Source of the DNA: Blochmannia endosymbiont of Camponotus sp. C-003
Lineage (GTDB): Bacteria > Pseudomonadota > Gammaproteobacteria > Enterobacterales > Enterobacteriaceae
Length of the DNA: 64,000 nt
NCBI RefSeq assembly: GCF_023585685.1
Contig: NZ_CP097764.1
Span: forward strand, 124,001-188,000
Direction of reading: 5' to 3'
Position 1 is the stretch's first letter. Each line of letters starts with the position of its first letter. This document shows positions 1-10,613 of the stretch, one piece after another. The translations under genes were made by a program, and so were the position numbers. Under the pieces are notes generated by a model. The model saw nothing but the letters and a program-made list of their open reading frames with translations. It was not told where the DNA came from and made no database searches.

Positions 1-77
1 GTTTCACTTTGTTCTTGGGTAATATTTTTACCTTGATATAAAGTATGTAAAATGTCTTGTATATTATTTTTTTTCAT
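1..77 (-). CDS. trpD: Anthranilate phosphoribosyltransferase, N-terminal fragment (cut by window edge)
   Basis: Reading the minus strand from the ATG at 77 gives 25 open codons up to the window edge, beginning [20 protein letters not shown], which resembles the first helix of TrpD. The position directly after trpG supports the call. The enzyme transfers phosphoribosyl to anthranilate, the second step of the tryptophan branch. The start overlaps the end of trpG by 14 bases, so the two are probably translationally coupled. In E. coli these two activities form one fused protein; here they are separate genes, as in several other enterobacteria. Only the N-terminus is visible, so its integrity cannot be judged. 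Confidence 0.8.
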   Translation of the reverse strand, partial: MKKNNIQDILHTLYQGKNITQEQSE

Positions 78-663
78 TATATAAACACATTGCCCATGCG
101 ATAGTTTGTTGAATAAGTTGCGTTCCGTGAGTAGTTAGAATAGATTCGGGATGAAATTGAAACCCACAAATCCGATCAAAGTCATTACGTACTGCCATTA
201 CCGTGTGTTTGTTGTAATAAGCATTAATTTTTAAATTATTTGGTATGCAATTACCTATTAATGAATGGTATCGTCCTACTAAAAAAGGGTTTGATATATT
301 AGAAAACATAGCTAAATTGTCATGGTATATCAAAGAAGATTTTCCATGAAAAATTTTTTTTGATTGCGATATATGTCCTCCATAAAACTCTACAATGGCT
401 TGATGTCCTAGACAAATTCCGATTATTGGAATTTTTCTGTGTAATCGTGTTATTAATTGTATCATGCATCCAGCTGTACTAGGAGATCCAGGGCCTGGGG
501 ACAATATTAAAATTGGGTCTATCATATCTGATAGTTTATCAATTATTATTGATGCTGGTAGTTGATTGGTATATATCAATACTTGATGTCCGTTATTACG
601 TAACTGATCTACTAAATTATACGTAAATGAATCAATGTTATCCAATAATATTATGTCAGCCAT
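64..663 (-). CDS. trpG: Anthranilate synthase glutamine amidotransferase subunit
   Basis: This 199-residue class I glutamine amidotransferase supplies ammonia from glutamine to TrpE for anthranilate synthesis. The catalytic triad is visible: Cys84 in GICLGHQ, and His171 and Glu173 in GFQFHPES. The oxyanion-type SPGPGSP motif is near residue 55. I chose the ATG at 663, which gives MADIILLDN; a TTG two codons upstream is less likely. The start lies two bases after the trpE stop, and the 3' end overlaps trpD, so trpE-trpG-trpD is one tightly packed operon on the minus strand. It is a standalone protein rather than the TrpGD fusion of E. coli. Confidence 0.95.
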   Translation of the reverse strand: MADIILLDNIDSFTYNLVDQLRNNGHQVLIYTNQLPASIIIDKLSDMIDPILILSPGPGSPSTAGCMIQLITRLHRKIPIIGICLGHQAIVEFYGGHISQSKKIFHGKSSLIYHDNLAMFSNISNPFLVGRYHSLIGNCIPNNLKINAYYNKHTVMAVRNDFDRICGFQFHPESILTTHGTQLIQQTIAWAMCLYNEKK

Positions 664-665
664 TG

Positions 666-2228
666 TCAAAATAATTCCTCAGAGCCATGTGCTGTAGAGA
701 TGGCATGTAAAACAGCACGTGCTTTGTTACGGCTTTCTTCGACTTCTAATTGAGGTATAGAATCTATTACTATACCGGCACCTGCTTGTACTGTCGCTAT
801 TTGATTGGTAACATAAGCTGATCGGATGATGATGCATGTATCTAAATTTCCAGAACCAGTTAAATATCCAATCGCGCCCCCGTAAGTATTGCGTCGAGTA
901 CCTTCTACTTCATAAATCAGCTGCATAGCTCTGATTTTAGGAGCTCCAGTTAATGTTCCCATATTCATACATGCGCGATAGGCATGTAGTATATCAAGAT
1001 CATTACGCAATTCTCCTACTACTCTAGATACTAAATGCATAACAAAAGAGTATCTGTCTACTTTTAATAAATCAGCTACATAACGGGTACCTGCTTTACA
1101 AACACGTGCCAAATCATTTCTGGCTAAATCTACTAACATGAGATGTTCTGATAGTTCTTTATGATTTAGACGCATTTCTAATTCTATACGGTTATCTGAA
1201 TCTATATCTAATGATCCGTCAGTATGATAAGTTCTAGATCGCGTGCCAGCGATGGGGTAAATTTCAATTTGTCGAGTATCTGCGTTGTATTTTAGAGAAC
1301 TTTCTGGAGAAGCCCCGAAAAGTGTAAATGTTATGTCCTGCATAAAAAACATATAGGGACTAGGATTATTAGTTTTCAATACATGGTATGCTGCTAATGG
1401 TGAAGGACATGGAAGGAAGAATCGCCGTGAAGGAACAGCTTGTAATATTTCTCCTTGACGGATAGATCTTTGTATTTTACGTATAACTCGTTTATATTTT
1501 TCGTCATTCGGATCACAGTGTAATGTCATGTTGTGTAGTTTTTTGTAAGGAATAGACTGAGGTGTTTGACTAATTTGAGTTTTTAATTGGTTCATTCTAG
1601 TTTTCAATCGGTTTTTTTCTAAGGTATTTGAGCTAAATAAGGTGCTTTGTAAGGAAGCAGTATATTTTTGATGATCAAACACCAATAATGTTTCAGATAA
1701 ATAGAAACAGTAGTCTGGGCATGTATAAGTATTGATTAATTGAGGAAACGATTCAAAACAAGATATTAAATCATAAGAAAACAAACCCCCTAAAAATATA
1801 GCTTTGGGGGTATTTGGAAGAGGTTGTATTATTTTCAACAATGAGCGTAAACAGTCAAATATTGAAATTGATCGTAGACGTGTATCTTCATCAATCATTG
1901 TTTGTATTATAGGAAATATAAATTTAATTCTGTCAAAAGTTTTATAAATTTGTACTTTTGTAGGTAATGTTTGTGCTAGTAATGGGAGCAAGCTTGCTCC
2001 ATTTTTAGTCAAAGCTTGTACAGTAACGGTTGTACCATAGGCGGTAATACGTAATGCACTATCAATAATCATCATACTTTCTATGTTGTGTTTTTTATTG
2101 ATTTCTGATGATTCTAATAATAATGTCGAATTGCGTTTATTGCATAATTGATTAAAAACTTCTGAAGAATTAGAGTGGTAGCGTACTTGAATATTTAGAC
2201 ATTGCATTCGATTTTTTTGATATCTCAT
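666..2228 (-). CDS. trpE: Anthranilate synthase component I
   Basis: TrpE converts chorismate plus ammonia to anthranilate, the committed step of tryptophan synthesis. At 520 residues it has the length of E. coli TrpE and aligns along its whole length. The LLLES motif at residues 36-40 is the known site where tryptophan binds for feedback inhibition in enterobacterial TrpE, and it is intact, so allosteric control is probably kept. The catalytic chorismate-binding region is conserved, with [26 protein letters not shown] and [10 protein letters not shown] in order. No trp leader peptide or attenuator could be recognised upstream (2229-2450), so transcriptional control may be lost while enzyme feedback remains. 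trpG follows after two bases. Confidence 0.97.
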   Translation of the reverse strand: MRYQKNRMQCLNIQVRYHSNSSEVFNQLCNKRNSTLLLESSEINKKHNIESMMIIDSALRITAYGTTVTVQALTKNGASLLPLLAQTLPTKVQIYKTFDRIKFIFPIIQTMIDEDTRLRSISIFDCLRSLLKIIQPLPNTPKAIFLGGLFSYDLISCFESFPQLINTYTCPDYCFYLSETLLVFDHQKYTASLQSTLFSSNTLEKNRLKTRMNQLKTQISQTPQSIPYKKLHNMTLHCDPNDEKYKRVIRKIQRSIRQGEILQAVPSRRFFLPCPSPLAAYHVLKTNNPSPYMFFMQDITFTLFGASPESSLKYNADTRQIEIYPIAGTRSRTYHTDGSLDIDSDNRIELEMRLNHKELSEHLMLVDLARNDLARVCKAGTRYVADLLKVDRYSFVMHLVSRVVGELRNDLDILHAYRACMNMGTLTGAPKIRAMQLIYEVEGTRRNTYGGAIGYLTGSGNLDTCIIIRSAYVTNQIATVQAGAGIVIDSIPQLEVEESRNKARAVLHAISTAHGSEELF

Positions 2229-5063
2229 TATTTTTTAAATTTTTTTCAGTGATTTATTTATCAAACAGCTCATTTATATTAATGGTCTAATTGAAACATT
2301 TTCATTTAAGTATAGTAACTTTTTTAAATAATCGCTTAATTACTAGAAACGGTATTAATAAGAGAACATTCAATTTTATCTCGATGTGATTTTTATGTTT
2401 TTTATAGATACATAAATATCAATAACATTGATAATACTATTGTTTTTTAAAATGTCAAATAGCAGTTACTGTTATTAATAGTAAAAATATTTTTAATTGA
2501 ATATGGTAATATTACAGATAGACAACTTAATAGATAAAAAATTGTCTATTATTGTTGTGAGTATCAAATGTATAGTTTTTTATTAAAATTATAATTATTA
2601 CGATAAATATAAAATTACACTGAATTATAATGAAAACATATATATATTATTAGTTTTTATAGATTTTAATGGTTTTTTTGTAAAGGTGTTAATTATGTCA
2701 TCAACTATAAATACAATTTAAATAAATGTACTGAAATGATATTTATTAAGTGTATATTTATATATGAGGAAACATATACGCAAATATATATATATGGATG
2801 ATTGTATCATTTTACAAACATGATAAATTTGGGTAGAAATTGTTGTATTTGGTTGATTGTGTTGATGTAATAATTAATTTCAATAACGTTAAGATAAATA
2901 TATTGTGTAATTGAATGCTATTTAATAGAGTAATTTATCGAATTAACATGAGTGTACAAAGTTTAGAATAAACATTCTATATATAATATTTTAATTTAAT
3001 CGTTTTTGATATTTATTTCATGATGGTATATATGAAATTTTTTATTATTTGAATAATGTGTAAATCTTTAAATTGCATTTCAATACATTGATTAGATGTA
3101 TTATGGATGTATTAATGTGTGAGGGTATAATATAATGAATTCCTTTTTGAGAGACTTCATGTGTAATGAAGAAGATTAAAGTGATGATTTTGTATGATTT
3201 TATTTATGTTAATATAATTAACTAAATTTTTCTGATTGATAAGCTGCTTATATTATCAACATGAATAATAATTATGGTATTTATAAAAGGATCATTTCTC
3301 AATACTTGAAATGTTATTATTTTTATTTAGATTGATAGTATGAATTATTTTGAATTGGATCTATAAAACAGTGATGAATGGAAGTTGTGACGATGTTTAC
3401 TGAAATTATTGAAAATAAAGCTCATTAATAAAAATATTTTTAATTGCTTGGTGAGTTATTTACATGTGGGGATTAAATCTAGTAGTATACTGTAAACATA
3501 TTGATTTTTAATTATATTTAGCAATGATGATAGTAGTTGTGTATATTTAATATTGTATAAAAATAAATTATTCTAATTTTTAGTGTGAATGAAATTTTCA
3601 TTGAAAATGATCATAATGATTTACGTACCGTAATCAGGACTCAATTACATTAAAATGATGTGAATAAAAATTTAGATATTACAACTCAAAATGATTAAGT
3701 TTAAGAATGTATTATAATGCACATATTATTTATAGATGAGTTTTAAACTGAGTTGGTGATAGATGATACTTAGAAATAGTTTGGTACGCCAAACTTTAAT
3801 GTAAGTGTGCATTATTGTGATCATATGAAATTAAATATTTTTAAATCAAATTTTGATAATGTTTCGTTGTGCATTGCTTATTGAATAAGTGTTAATAAAT
3901 GTTTTATTTTGAAACAATTTTTATAGATTTATATTTGTAGAGTTTTGTGACTATGACTTGATCTATTTTAGAATAAAATCATTAATAATAAGTAAATTAT
4001 TTGAAACTTTCAGCATTATGTATTCTATATAGTTTTATTGTATGTAATAATTATGATTATATCGCGTATATCAGAATAGGATGTATGCAGTGGTTTTAGT
4101 GATGATTAATTAGTAGTTAAATGTTGTTTGTATTCTTCAGGGAAGAATGGAGAATTTTATGTAATGGTAATATTATTAAATATATTTATATAATGCAGTA
4201 TATTATAATTGATGTGTATTATAGTAATACCAAACCTTCTTGTGTTTTATAAATGATTAATTATTTAGGTCAGAAATTGTTTTTTAAGTATATTTTTGAG
4301 TCTTTAAAAAAAAATTTAAGTAAATTTAATAATATCGATAAATATGCGGATATGTAATTTATGTAAAATAGTAGGTGGGTTATAGTTATAATATATGTAT
4401 ATTGAGGATATGATTTGAATAAGGTTATTAATAGAAAGATGACATATTTTGTGTATATATGGAAAATATTATATTTTTTGAGTTTTGAAATAGTTAGATG
4501 TAAATAAATGAAAATGTTGTTGAAGGGATTCGTTCAATATAATAAAAATAAAAAGTTATGTGTTCATGGATTGTGTAACGGATTTTAAGAGTGATAGTTT
4601 TTATTTAAATTAAAGAAAGATATGATGTGTAAAAATATTTTTTATATTTTTATAGTATGGGGCTTTTGTAATAAATTAGTGTATATTAAAATTAATTGAA
4701 TTAAAGGATAGTGGATTAGTGATGTATCATTTATTTGAACTATTTTTATTTAAAATAACTTGATGATTAAAGCGTGGTTCTTTTATAAAGCACAAATAAG
4801 AATAATTTTTTAAAGATATAACTTATGAAAAATTTTGATGGATTTTATATAGGTTAAATTGCTGAAGTTTTGTATTTATACGATTTAAATTAGATGTCGA
4901 TATTTAAAATCATTATTTTTATTCTTTGAAGAAGATAAAAATTTAGTTCGGTATGATAGAGTATACATATTGTTTATTTTGTACACAGAAGTAGCTAATG
5001 AAGTTTTCATATAACAAAACATTTTTAAAATGTAGTTATAATGTTTATATTTTTTTATGATAG
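2229..5063. other. Gene desert between trpE and ribA
   Basis: About 2.8 kb of extremely AT-rich sequence without a recognisable gene, tRNA or long open frame on either strand. In E. coli the trp-ribA interval holds many genes (topA, cysB, acnA and others), so this is probably what remains after their deletion. It should also contain the promoter of the minus-strand trp operon near 2229-2400, but I cannot assign one with confidence. Confidence 0.6.
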
Positions 5064-5651
5064 TTATAAAAATAAATGTCCTAATTTAGATGCTTTGGTA
5101 TCCAAATATCTGGAGTTTTCTGGATTTCTTCCTACTATTAGAGGAACTCTTTCTGTTATGTCAATACATGATTTATTTAGGATTTCTACTTTTTTTGGGT
5201 TGTTGGTTAAAATGCGTATTTTTTTTACATGTAATAACTTTAAAATATCTGCACAAATAGTGAAGTCTCTTTCGTCGGGAGCAAAACCTAAACATTGGTT
5301 TGCTTCTACTGTATCAGCTCCACTATCCTGTAGTGCATAAGCGCGAATTTTATTTAGTAATCCAATGTTGCGTCCTTCTTGACGGTGATAGATTAAAATA
5401 CCGCATTTCTCTTCTGTGATGCAATGTAATGCAGTTTTTAGTTGAAATCCGCAATCGCAACGTGAACTAAATAAAGCATCGCCTGTTAAACATTCAGAAT
5501 GTATTCGAGTTAATACGGAATCTGATCCAGTAATATTTCCATATATTAATGCAACGTGATTATTTCCAGTTAAATTTTCTTCAAATCCTACGACTAAAAA
5601 ATTACCCCAAAGTGTTGGTAATCTTGCTTCTGTCACCCGTCTAAGTCGCAT
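5064..5651 (-). CDS. ribA: GTP cyclohydrolase II
   Basis: RibA opens the imidazole ring of GTP, releasing formate and pyrophosphate, and so starts riboflavin synthesis. The 195-residue protein aligns end to end with the 196-residue E. coli enzyme. The zinc ligands Cys54, Cys65 and Cys67 are present ([18 protein letters not shown]), as are the [14 protein letters not shown] and [12 protein letters not shown] segments. It is the only gene in a 5-kb stretch, isolated by two gene deserts, so it must have its own promoter, which should lie just above 5651. The start ATG at 5651 is preceded on the minus strand by a purine-rich AGAGAGGC sequence that can serve as ribosome-binding site. Confidence 0.97.
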   Translation of the reverse strand: MRLRRVTEARLPTLWGNFLVVGFEENLTGNNHVALIYGNITGSDSVLTRIHSECLTGDALFSSRCDCGFQLKTALHCITEEKCGILIYHRQEGRNIGLLNKIRAYALQDSGADTVEANQCLGFAPDERDFTICADILKLLHVKKIRILTNNPKKVEILNKSCIDITERVPLIVGRNPENSRYLDTKASKLGHLFL

Positions 5652-7264
5652 GTTATTGCCTCTCTAAAGATGTCATCAAGAATGTTTATTTTTTATTAAA
5701 GAATTGCTAGTTTTTTAATAATAGTGTTGAAGTGTAAAATATGTTATATATTTAAACATTCGTATTATGTTGTATAGTACAAAATAACTTCGTTAATTAA
5801 TAATTAAATATTGAATATGTATTCAACAGTATTGTTATAAGCATAATTGTTTAAGCTTGTTATTATAACTATAAGATGTGTTATGTATGTTACAAATAAT
5901 ATTTATTAATATTTTTTATTTTAGCGAGTTTTATTAAAACTATATAAAAAGGTGGTATTAAATTTAAATAATTACAACTTGTATTTACTATTTTCAATAT
6001 CCATATGTTTTAGTTTTATAACTACAGCAAGTATAATGTATTTAATAAAATTTATGAATATTTATGTAAATTTTTAAAAATATAATAATTTTATACATAA
6101 ATGGTATTTATTTTTTTGTATGTGTTTTGTAATTACGAGCACAAATAAACATTTGATATTTAATGATTTATTACAATGAAAAAAATAAATGTTCATGTGC
6201 ATAGACAAAACATCATATATTTTGTATTTTTTTGATATAAAATTAGTGAATAATTAATAAAATTAGTTAATATTTTTTTTGATTATTATTTTAATATTTA
6301 TTGTTAAAAGAGGATGGAATTACAGTATGATCTAATATATTTTTAGTACAAATAAAATTATTTTATTAAAATTTAATATCATCTTTTATGGAATCATAAG
6401 TTAAAGGAATTAAGATTTATTTTTAAGTAATTTATTCTACATTTTACGCAGTAATGAAGGAGCAGTCGCACATATATCTAATCGATATAATTTCTTCAAA
6501 TTTAGTGTTATACAATAATGATTACATAACCACTATTAATGCTTAGTGCTGCTGGGTATGTAATTACGTAATAAAATGATTATTTTAAAAACGTACATGT
6601 GGTAGTATGATATTTTATTATGTAGCTTGTTTAAAGGGATTATACAAGCCTAGTTCATTTCAGAATTGATATCTCTAAGATATGTTAATAAATAGGTTAA
6701 ATTTATTGAGAATTTATAACAATATAATTAATAAAATTTTGATAAATATATTGAGCTATAAAAATTAGAATATTTTAAAATTTTTGACATGAAGATTCAG
6801 TAGTAATTATTTTGATAAATTGTTTAATGAATATTTATTTTTTAAATAATTGTAGTTATTGAATAGAAGTAAATAGTGTGTTGTTAATTAAAATATAATA
6901 TATATTATAATAATAAATTTTTTTAATACTCCATATTTATTGATTGGTTATCGTAAAGTAGAATGAGGTGATGACGCTGATCATAATTTATTATAGTTGA
7001 AGTTTATATTCATTTTTACGATATGGCAATTGTAGATTGTTGGTTCACAATGTAACTATATTTTGTAGGTATTGTTTGTTATGATAGTAGTAGCCATTTT
7101 ACTACAAATTTATTGGTGATAATTTATACAATTAATATTAAGTAACAATCTTGCAGCAATAATAGAAGTTTGTAAATATATAATAGTATTCGTTATAATT
7201 AATGTTGAACGCTTAATGTATTATTATTTTTTATTACATAAACGTGTATTTTGGGGATATAAGT
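5652..7264. other. Gene desert between divergent ribA and fabI
   Basis: About 1.6 kb with no recognisable coding or RNA gene on either strand. Because ribA and fabI diverge from it, it should contain both promoters. A short inverted repeat (GCTTGT at 6625, ACAAGC at 6644) is the only small structure I noticed. Composition is like the trpE-ribA desert. Confidence 0.55.
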
Positions 7265-8050
7265 ATGGCATTGCTTAGTAATAAGCGAATTTTAGTTACC
7301 GGCATAACTAATAATAGATCTATAGCTTATGGCATAGCTCAGGCTTTACATAGAGAAGGTGCGGAATTAGCTTTTACTTATCATATTGATAAATTAAAAT
7401 TGAGAATGCAAAATATATCTAAAAATTTTGATTCTGATATTGTATTACCATGTGATGTGTCTGAAGATTCTTGCATACATAAATTGTTTGTTGAGTTAAG
7501 AAAAAAGTGGTTAACTTTCGATGGATTTGTACATGCGATAGCATTTGCTCCTACTGATCAATTACAAGGTGATTACATAGATACTGTTACTCGTGAAGGT
7601 TTTATATTGTCTCATGTTATTAGTTCTTATAGTTTTGTAGGTATAGCTAAAGCATGTAGGAATATGCTTAATAATACCGCATCCTTAGTAACATTGACTT
7701 ATTTAGGTGCCATGCGTGCTACACCTCATTATAATGTAATGGGATTAGCTAAGGCTTCATTGGAAGCGAATACTCGTTATATGGCTAATGCCATGGGACC
7801 AAAAGGTATTCGTGTCAATGCGATTTCTTGTGGGCCTGTTCGTACTTTGGCGTCTTCTGGTATTAAAAATTTTAAAAAGATGTTATTATGTTATCAAAGA
7901 AAATCGCCTGTTCGTCGCAATATTTCTATTGAAGAAATTGGAAACGTTGCTGTATTTCTATGTTCTGATTTATCATCTGGTATTACCGGTGAAATAATTT
8001 ATGTTGATGGTGGATTTAATATCGCGTCCAACATAGATGATGCAGAATGA
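7265..8050 (+). CDS. fabI: Enoyl-[acyl-carrier-protein] reductase (NADH)
   Basis: FabI reduces trans-2-enoyl-ACP, the last step of each elongation round of type II fatty-acid synthesis. The start chosen is the ATG at 7265 ([13 protein letters not shown]), with GGGGAT just upstream; it gives 261 residues against 262 in E. coli, whereas a start at 7244 adds seven unmatched residues. Short-chain dehydrogenase features are clear: the dinucleotide-binding N-terminus with the enoyl-reductase type SIAYGIA, and catalytic Tyr146, Tyr156 and Lys163 ([15 protein letters not shown]). Residue 93, glycine in E. coli, is alanine here (HAIAFAP); substitutions at Gly93 are known to reduce diazaborine or triclosan binding. 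Monocistronic by position. Confidence 0.97.
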   Translation: MALLSNKRILVTGITNNRSIAYGIAQALHREGAELAFTYHIDKLKLRMQNISKNFDSDIVLPCDVSEDSCIHKLFVELRKKWLTFDGFVHAIAFAPTDQLQGDYIDTVTREGFILSHVISSYSFVGIAKACRNMLNNTASLVTLTYLGAMRATPHYNVMGLAKASLEANTRYMANAMGPKGIRVNAISCGPVRTLASSGIKNFKKMLLCYQRKSPVRRNISIEEIGNVAVFLCSDLSSGITGEIIYVDGGFNIASNIDDAE

Positions 8051-8353
8051 TTCATATACTTAGTGAGTATATGTAGAGTGTAGTTGTTATTTTTGAATAT
8101 TTTAAAGTTGAAATTGTATTCAATAATTATATGTGCTTAAATATATATTTAAGATCATTCGTTTTAGTTATTGGGTTATTAACGAATATATGTGTTCTCT
8201 TATAATTATTGTTTTATTTTATAATCTAATATGTAATTTTTATAGTGTAATTATTTTTAAAAGTATGAATCTACATGGTAGATTTGTATGTAAATACAAA
8301 TATTAAAACATTATTAATTTTTAGAACCAGATGCACATAATTATGAGATAAAT
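8051..8353. other. Spacer between fabI and ycbL
   Basis: About 300 bases, AT-rich. I see no gene, RNA or clear terminator in it. Confidence 0.5.
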
Positions 8354-9013
8354 ATGCGATATAGTATTGTACCGGTCACTCCTTTTCATCAAAATTGTTC
8401 AATAATTTGGTGCGAAGCAACACATGAAGCAGCGTTAGTAGATCCTGGGGGAGACAGTGATAAACTACGATCAGAAATAGATAGATTAGGAGTGAAAATA
8501 AATAAAATTTTATTAACCCATGGTCACTTTGACCATGTCGGTAGTGCTATGGAATTACAACAATATTATAAAATCCCAATAATAGGTCCAAATAAAGCTG
8601 ATCAATCGTTGTTAGATGATTTATCTATTCAATACAGAATGTTGGATTTAAGTATTATAGATTTCTTTAAAAATACTACTCCTAATTCGGTTATTCCAGA
8701 CGTTTGGTTAGAAGATGGTGATATAGTGCGAGTAGGACACGAAGTTTTTGATATATTACATTGTCCAGGACATTCCCCTGGGCACGTAGTGTATTGGAAT
8801 AAAGTACGAAAATTTATGGTGATGGGAGATGTGTTATTTAAAAAAAGTGTTGGTCGCACGGATTTGCCCGGAGGAAGTATGACAATGTTAATTAATTCTA
8901 TTAAGACTAAATTGTTCCCATTGGGAGACGATATTCTTTTTTTACCGGGACATGGAAGTACTTCCACTCTGGGTTATGAGCGTAAAAATAATAATTATGT
9001 GGCATCATCATAG
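8354..9013 (+). CDS. ycbL: YcbL, metallo-beta-lactamase-fold hydrolase (type II glyoxalase family)
   Basis: The 219-residue protein aligns with E. coli YcbL, a small glyoxalase II-like member of the metallo-beta-lactamase fold. The binuclear metal motif THGHFDH (His56, His58, Asp60, His61) is present, followed by a second metal-ligand region HCPGHSPGHVV near residue 136, MGDVLFK near residue 155, and the C-terminal FLPGHG. The family hydrolyses S-lactoylglutathione or related thioesters; the physiological substrate of YcbL itself is uncertain. The E. coli order ycbL-aspC-ompF-asnS is kept here except that ompF is missing. It converges with aspC, and a terminator-like hairpin lies between them. 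Confidence 0.93.
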   Translation: MRYSIVPVTPFHQNCSIIWCEATHEAALVDPGGDSDKLRSEIDRLGVKINKILLTHGHFDHVGSAMELQQYYKIPIIGPNKADQSLLDDLSIQYRMLDLSIIDFFKNTTPNSVIPDVWLEDGDIVRVGHEVFDILHCPGHSPGHVVYWNKVRKFMVMGDVLFKKSVGRTDLPGGSMTMLINSIKTKLFPLGDDILFLPGHGSTSTLGYERKNNNYVASS

Positions 9014-9035
9014 CGCGAAATTTATAACTCATTCA

Positions 9036-9172
9036 TTAGGATTAGAGAAAGCGTCTACAATTATGACAAACAGGACTCTAGATTATACATGTTTGTGTTG
9101 AGGTGTTGTGTAATTTTTAATTGCATCTTCATATTTGTATGAAGATTATTAAACCTTCTCTAATTATCCTAA
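9036..9172. terminator. Nested inverted repeats between convergent ycbL and aspC
   Basis: A perfect 8-bp stem ATCTTCAT/ATGAAGAT with the 6-base loop ATTTGT lies at 9125-9146. It is flanked by an imperfect inverted repeat: TTAGGATTAGAGAA at 9036-9049 and TTCTCTAATTATCCTAA at 9156-9172. Lying between two converging genes, the structure could end transcription from both sides. No long T run follows, so the terminator call is tentative. Confidence 0.45.
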
Positions 9173-9181
9173 AAAATAAAA

Positions 9182-10399
9182 TTAGGATGGTGAGTTAATC
9201 GCTTTTTTATAAGTTTTAATGATAGCTTTGCTTACATAATCGATATTATCTTCTGATAAACCGGATAAATTAATTCTACCAGCGCCTACCAGATAAATAC
9301 CAAATTGTTCTCTTAGTCTAATTACTTGATTTTCTTTCAGTCCTATAAAAGAGAACATACCACATTGTCGTTTGATAAAACTGAAATCTTTATTTTTGTC
9401 GTGAGTTTGTAAAGTATTCGCAAGTAATTTTCTCATGTGTTTGATGTGTTCTCTCATATTTTTTAGCTCTGATTCCCATGTAGACCGTAAAATTTTGTTA
9501 TTTAATATCAAAGACACAATGGATGCTCCATGAGCTGGTGGATTAGAATAATTACCACGAATAATAACCCGTAATTGACTTAATGCTCGTTCTGCATCAT
9601 CATTATTATTAGTAATTACAGTGCACGCTCCTATTCGTTCGTTGTATAATCCGAAGTTTTTTGAATAAGAATTACATACTATTAATTCCGGGTTTTTTTT
9701 ACAGAAAATATATAAACCTTCGAGATCTTCCTTTAAACCATGAGAGAATCCTTGGTAAGCTAGATCAAATAAAGGTAGCCATTGTTGTTTTTCTGATAAT
9801 TCTGATAGAATACTCCATTGTTCGGTATTAGGATCAATACCTGTAGGATTATGGCAGCAACAATGAAACAATACGACATCATTAGGTTGAACGTCTTGCA
9901 AACTTGAATATAATTCATCAAAATTTAGTGAATGATTTATATTATTATAATAAGGATAAGTATATACTGATAATCCTGCAGCCAGGAAAATATTTCTATG
10001 ATTGATCCAAGTAGGAGAGCTAATCCATATGCGTTTAGATTTAGTATTTTTTACTATAAATTCTGCTGCAATACGTAACGCTCCAGTACCTCCTGGAGTT
10101 TGAACAGTTCGCATGCGTTTTTCCGAAACAATAGAATTAGCATTGCTGCCAAATAGTAAATTTTGAGTCGCAGTATTGAAAGAATGTAGACCTTCTATAT
10201 TGAGGTAATTTTTGCTAATTTCATGTTTTAACAACCATTCTTCAGCTTGCTTGACGCTAGTTAAAACAGGAGTATTTTTTGTTTTATCGATATATACTCC
10301 TATTCCGAGATTAATTTTATTTTTTCGTTCATCGGCATCATAAATTTCTGATAAACCAAGAATTGGATCGTCAGGTGCCATTTGAATAGATTGAAACAT
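9182..10399 (-). CDS. aspC: Aspartate aminotransferase
   Basis: A PLP-dependent aminotransferase that interconverts aspartate and 2-oxoglutarate with oxaloacetate and glutamate, and probably also makes aromatic amino acids in a reduced genome. The PLP lysine is Lys247 in NSYSKNFGLYNER; the cofactor aspartate is in FDLAYQGF (Asp212), and HNPTGIDP and the substrate-binding arginine in GRINLSG are also visible. Length is 405 residues against 396 in E. coli, with the extra residues at the C-terminus. TyrB is a close paralogue; I prefer aspC because ycbL is the neighbour, as in E. coli. If it is the only such enzyme in the genome it must serve both roles. Confidence 0.93.
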   Translation of the reverse strand: MFQSIQMAPDDPILGLSEIYDADERKNKINLGIGVYIDKTKNTPVLTSVKQAEEWLLKHEISKNYLNIEGLHSFNTATQNLLFGSNANSIVSEKRMRTVQTPGGTGALRIAAEFIVKNTKSKRIWISSPTWINHRNIFLAAGLSVYTYPYYNNINHSLNFDELYSSLQDVQPNDVVLFHCCCHNPTGIDPNTEQWSILSELSEKQQWLPLFDLAYQGFSHGLKEDLEGLYIFCKKNPELIVCNSYSKNFGLYNERIGACTVITNNNDDAERALSQLRVIIRGNYSNPPAHGASIVSLILNNKILRSTWESELKNMREHIKHMRKLLANTLQTHDKNKDFSFIKRQCGMFSFIGLKENQVIRLREQFGIYLVGAGRINLSGLSEDNIDYVSKAIIKTYKKAINSPS

Positions 10400-10613
10400 A
10401 ATATGTATCCGTATGTATTGTAATGTGCAGAATATCTTATTTATATCAAAAATTATTATGTTTTTCCAATTATTTATATTGAAATTTTCAATTTTAATAA
10501 TATAAGGATATTAAATATATCATCATGTATATAATGATGTGTATATGGATCATTTTTGAAAAATTACAATTAGATTTATTTTCAATATTTTATTTATATG
10601 CGCATAGTTTTCA

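Noticed and set aside
2229..2450. Possible trp leader peptide or attenuator upstream of trpE
   Set aside because: No short ORF with tandem Trp codons and no competing hairpins could be found on the minus strand.
5041..5340. 99-codon open frame on the plus strand
   Set aside because: It is antisense to the well-supported ribA gene, has no family resemblance, and has no good ribosome-binding site.
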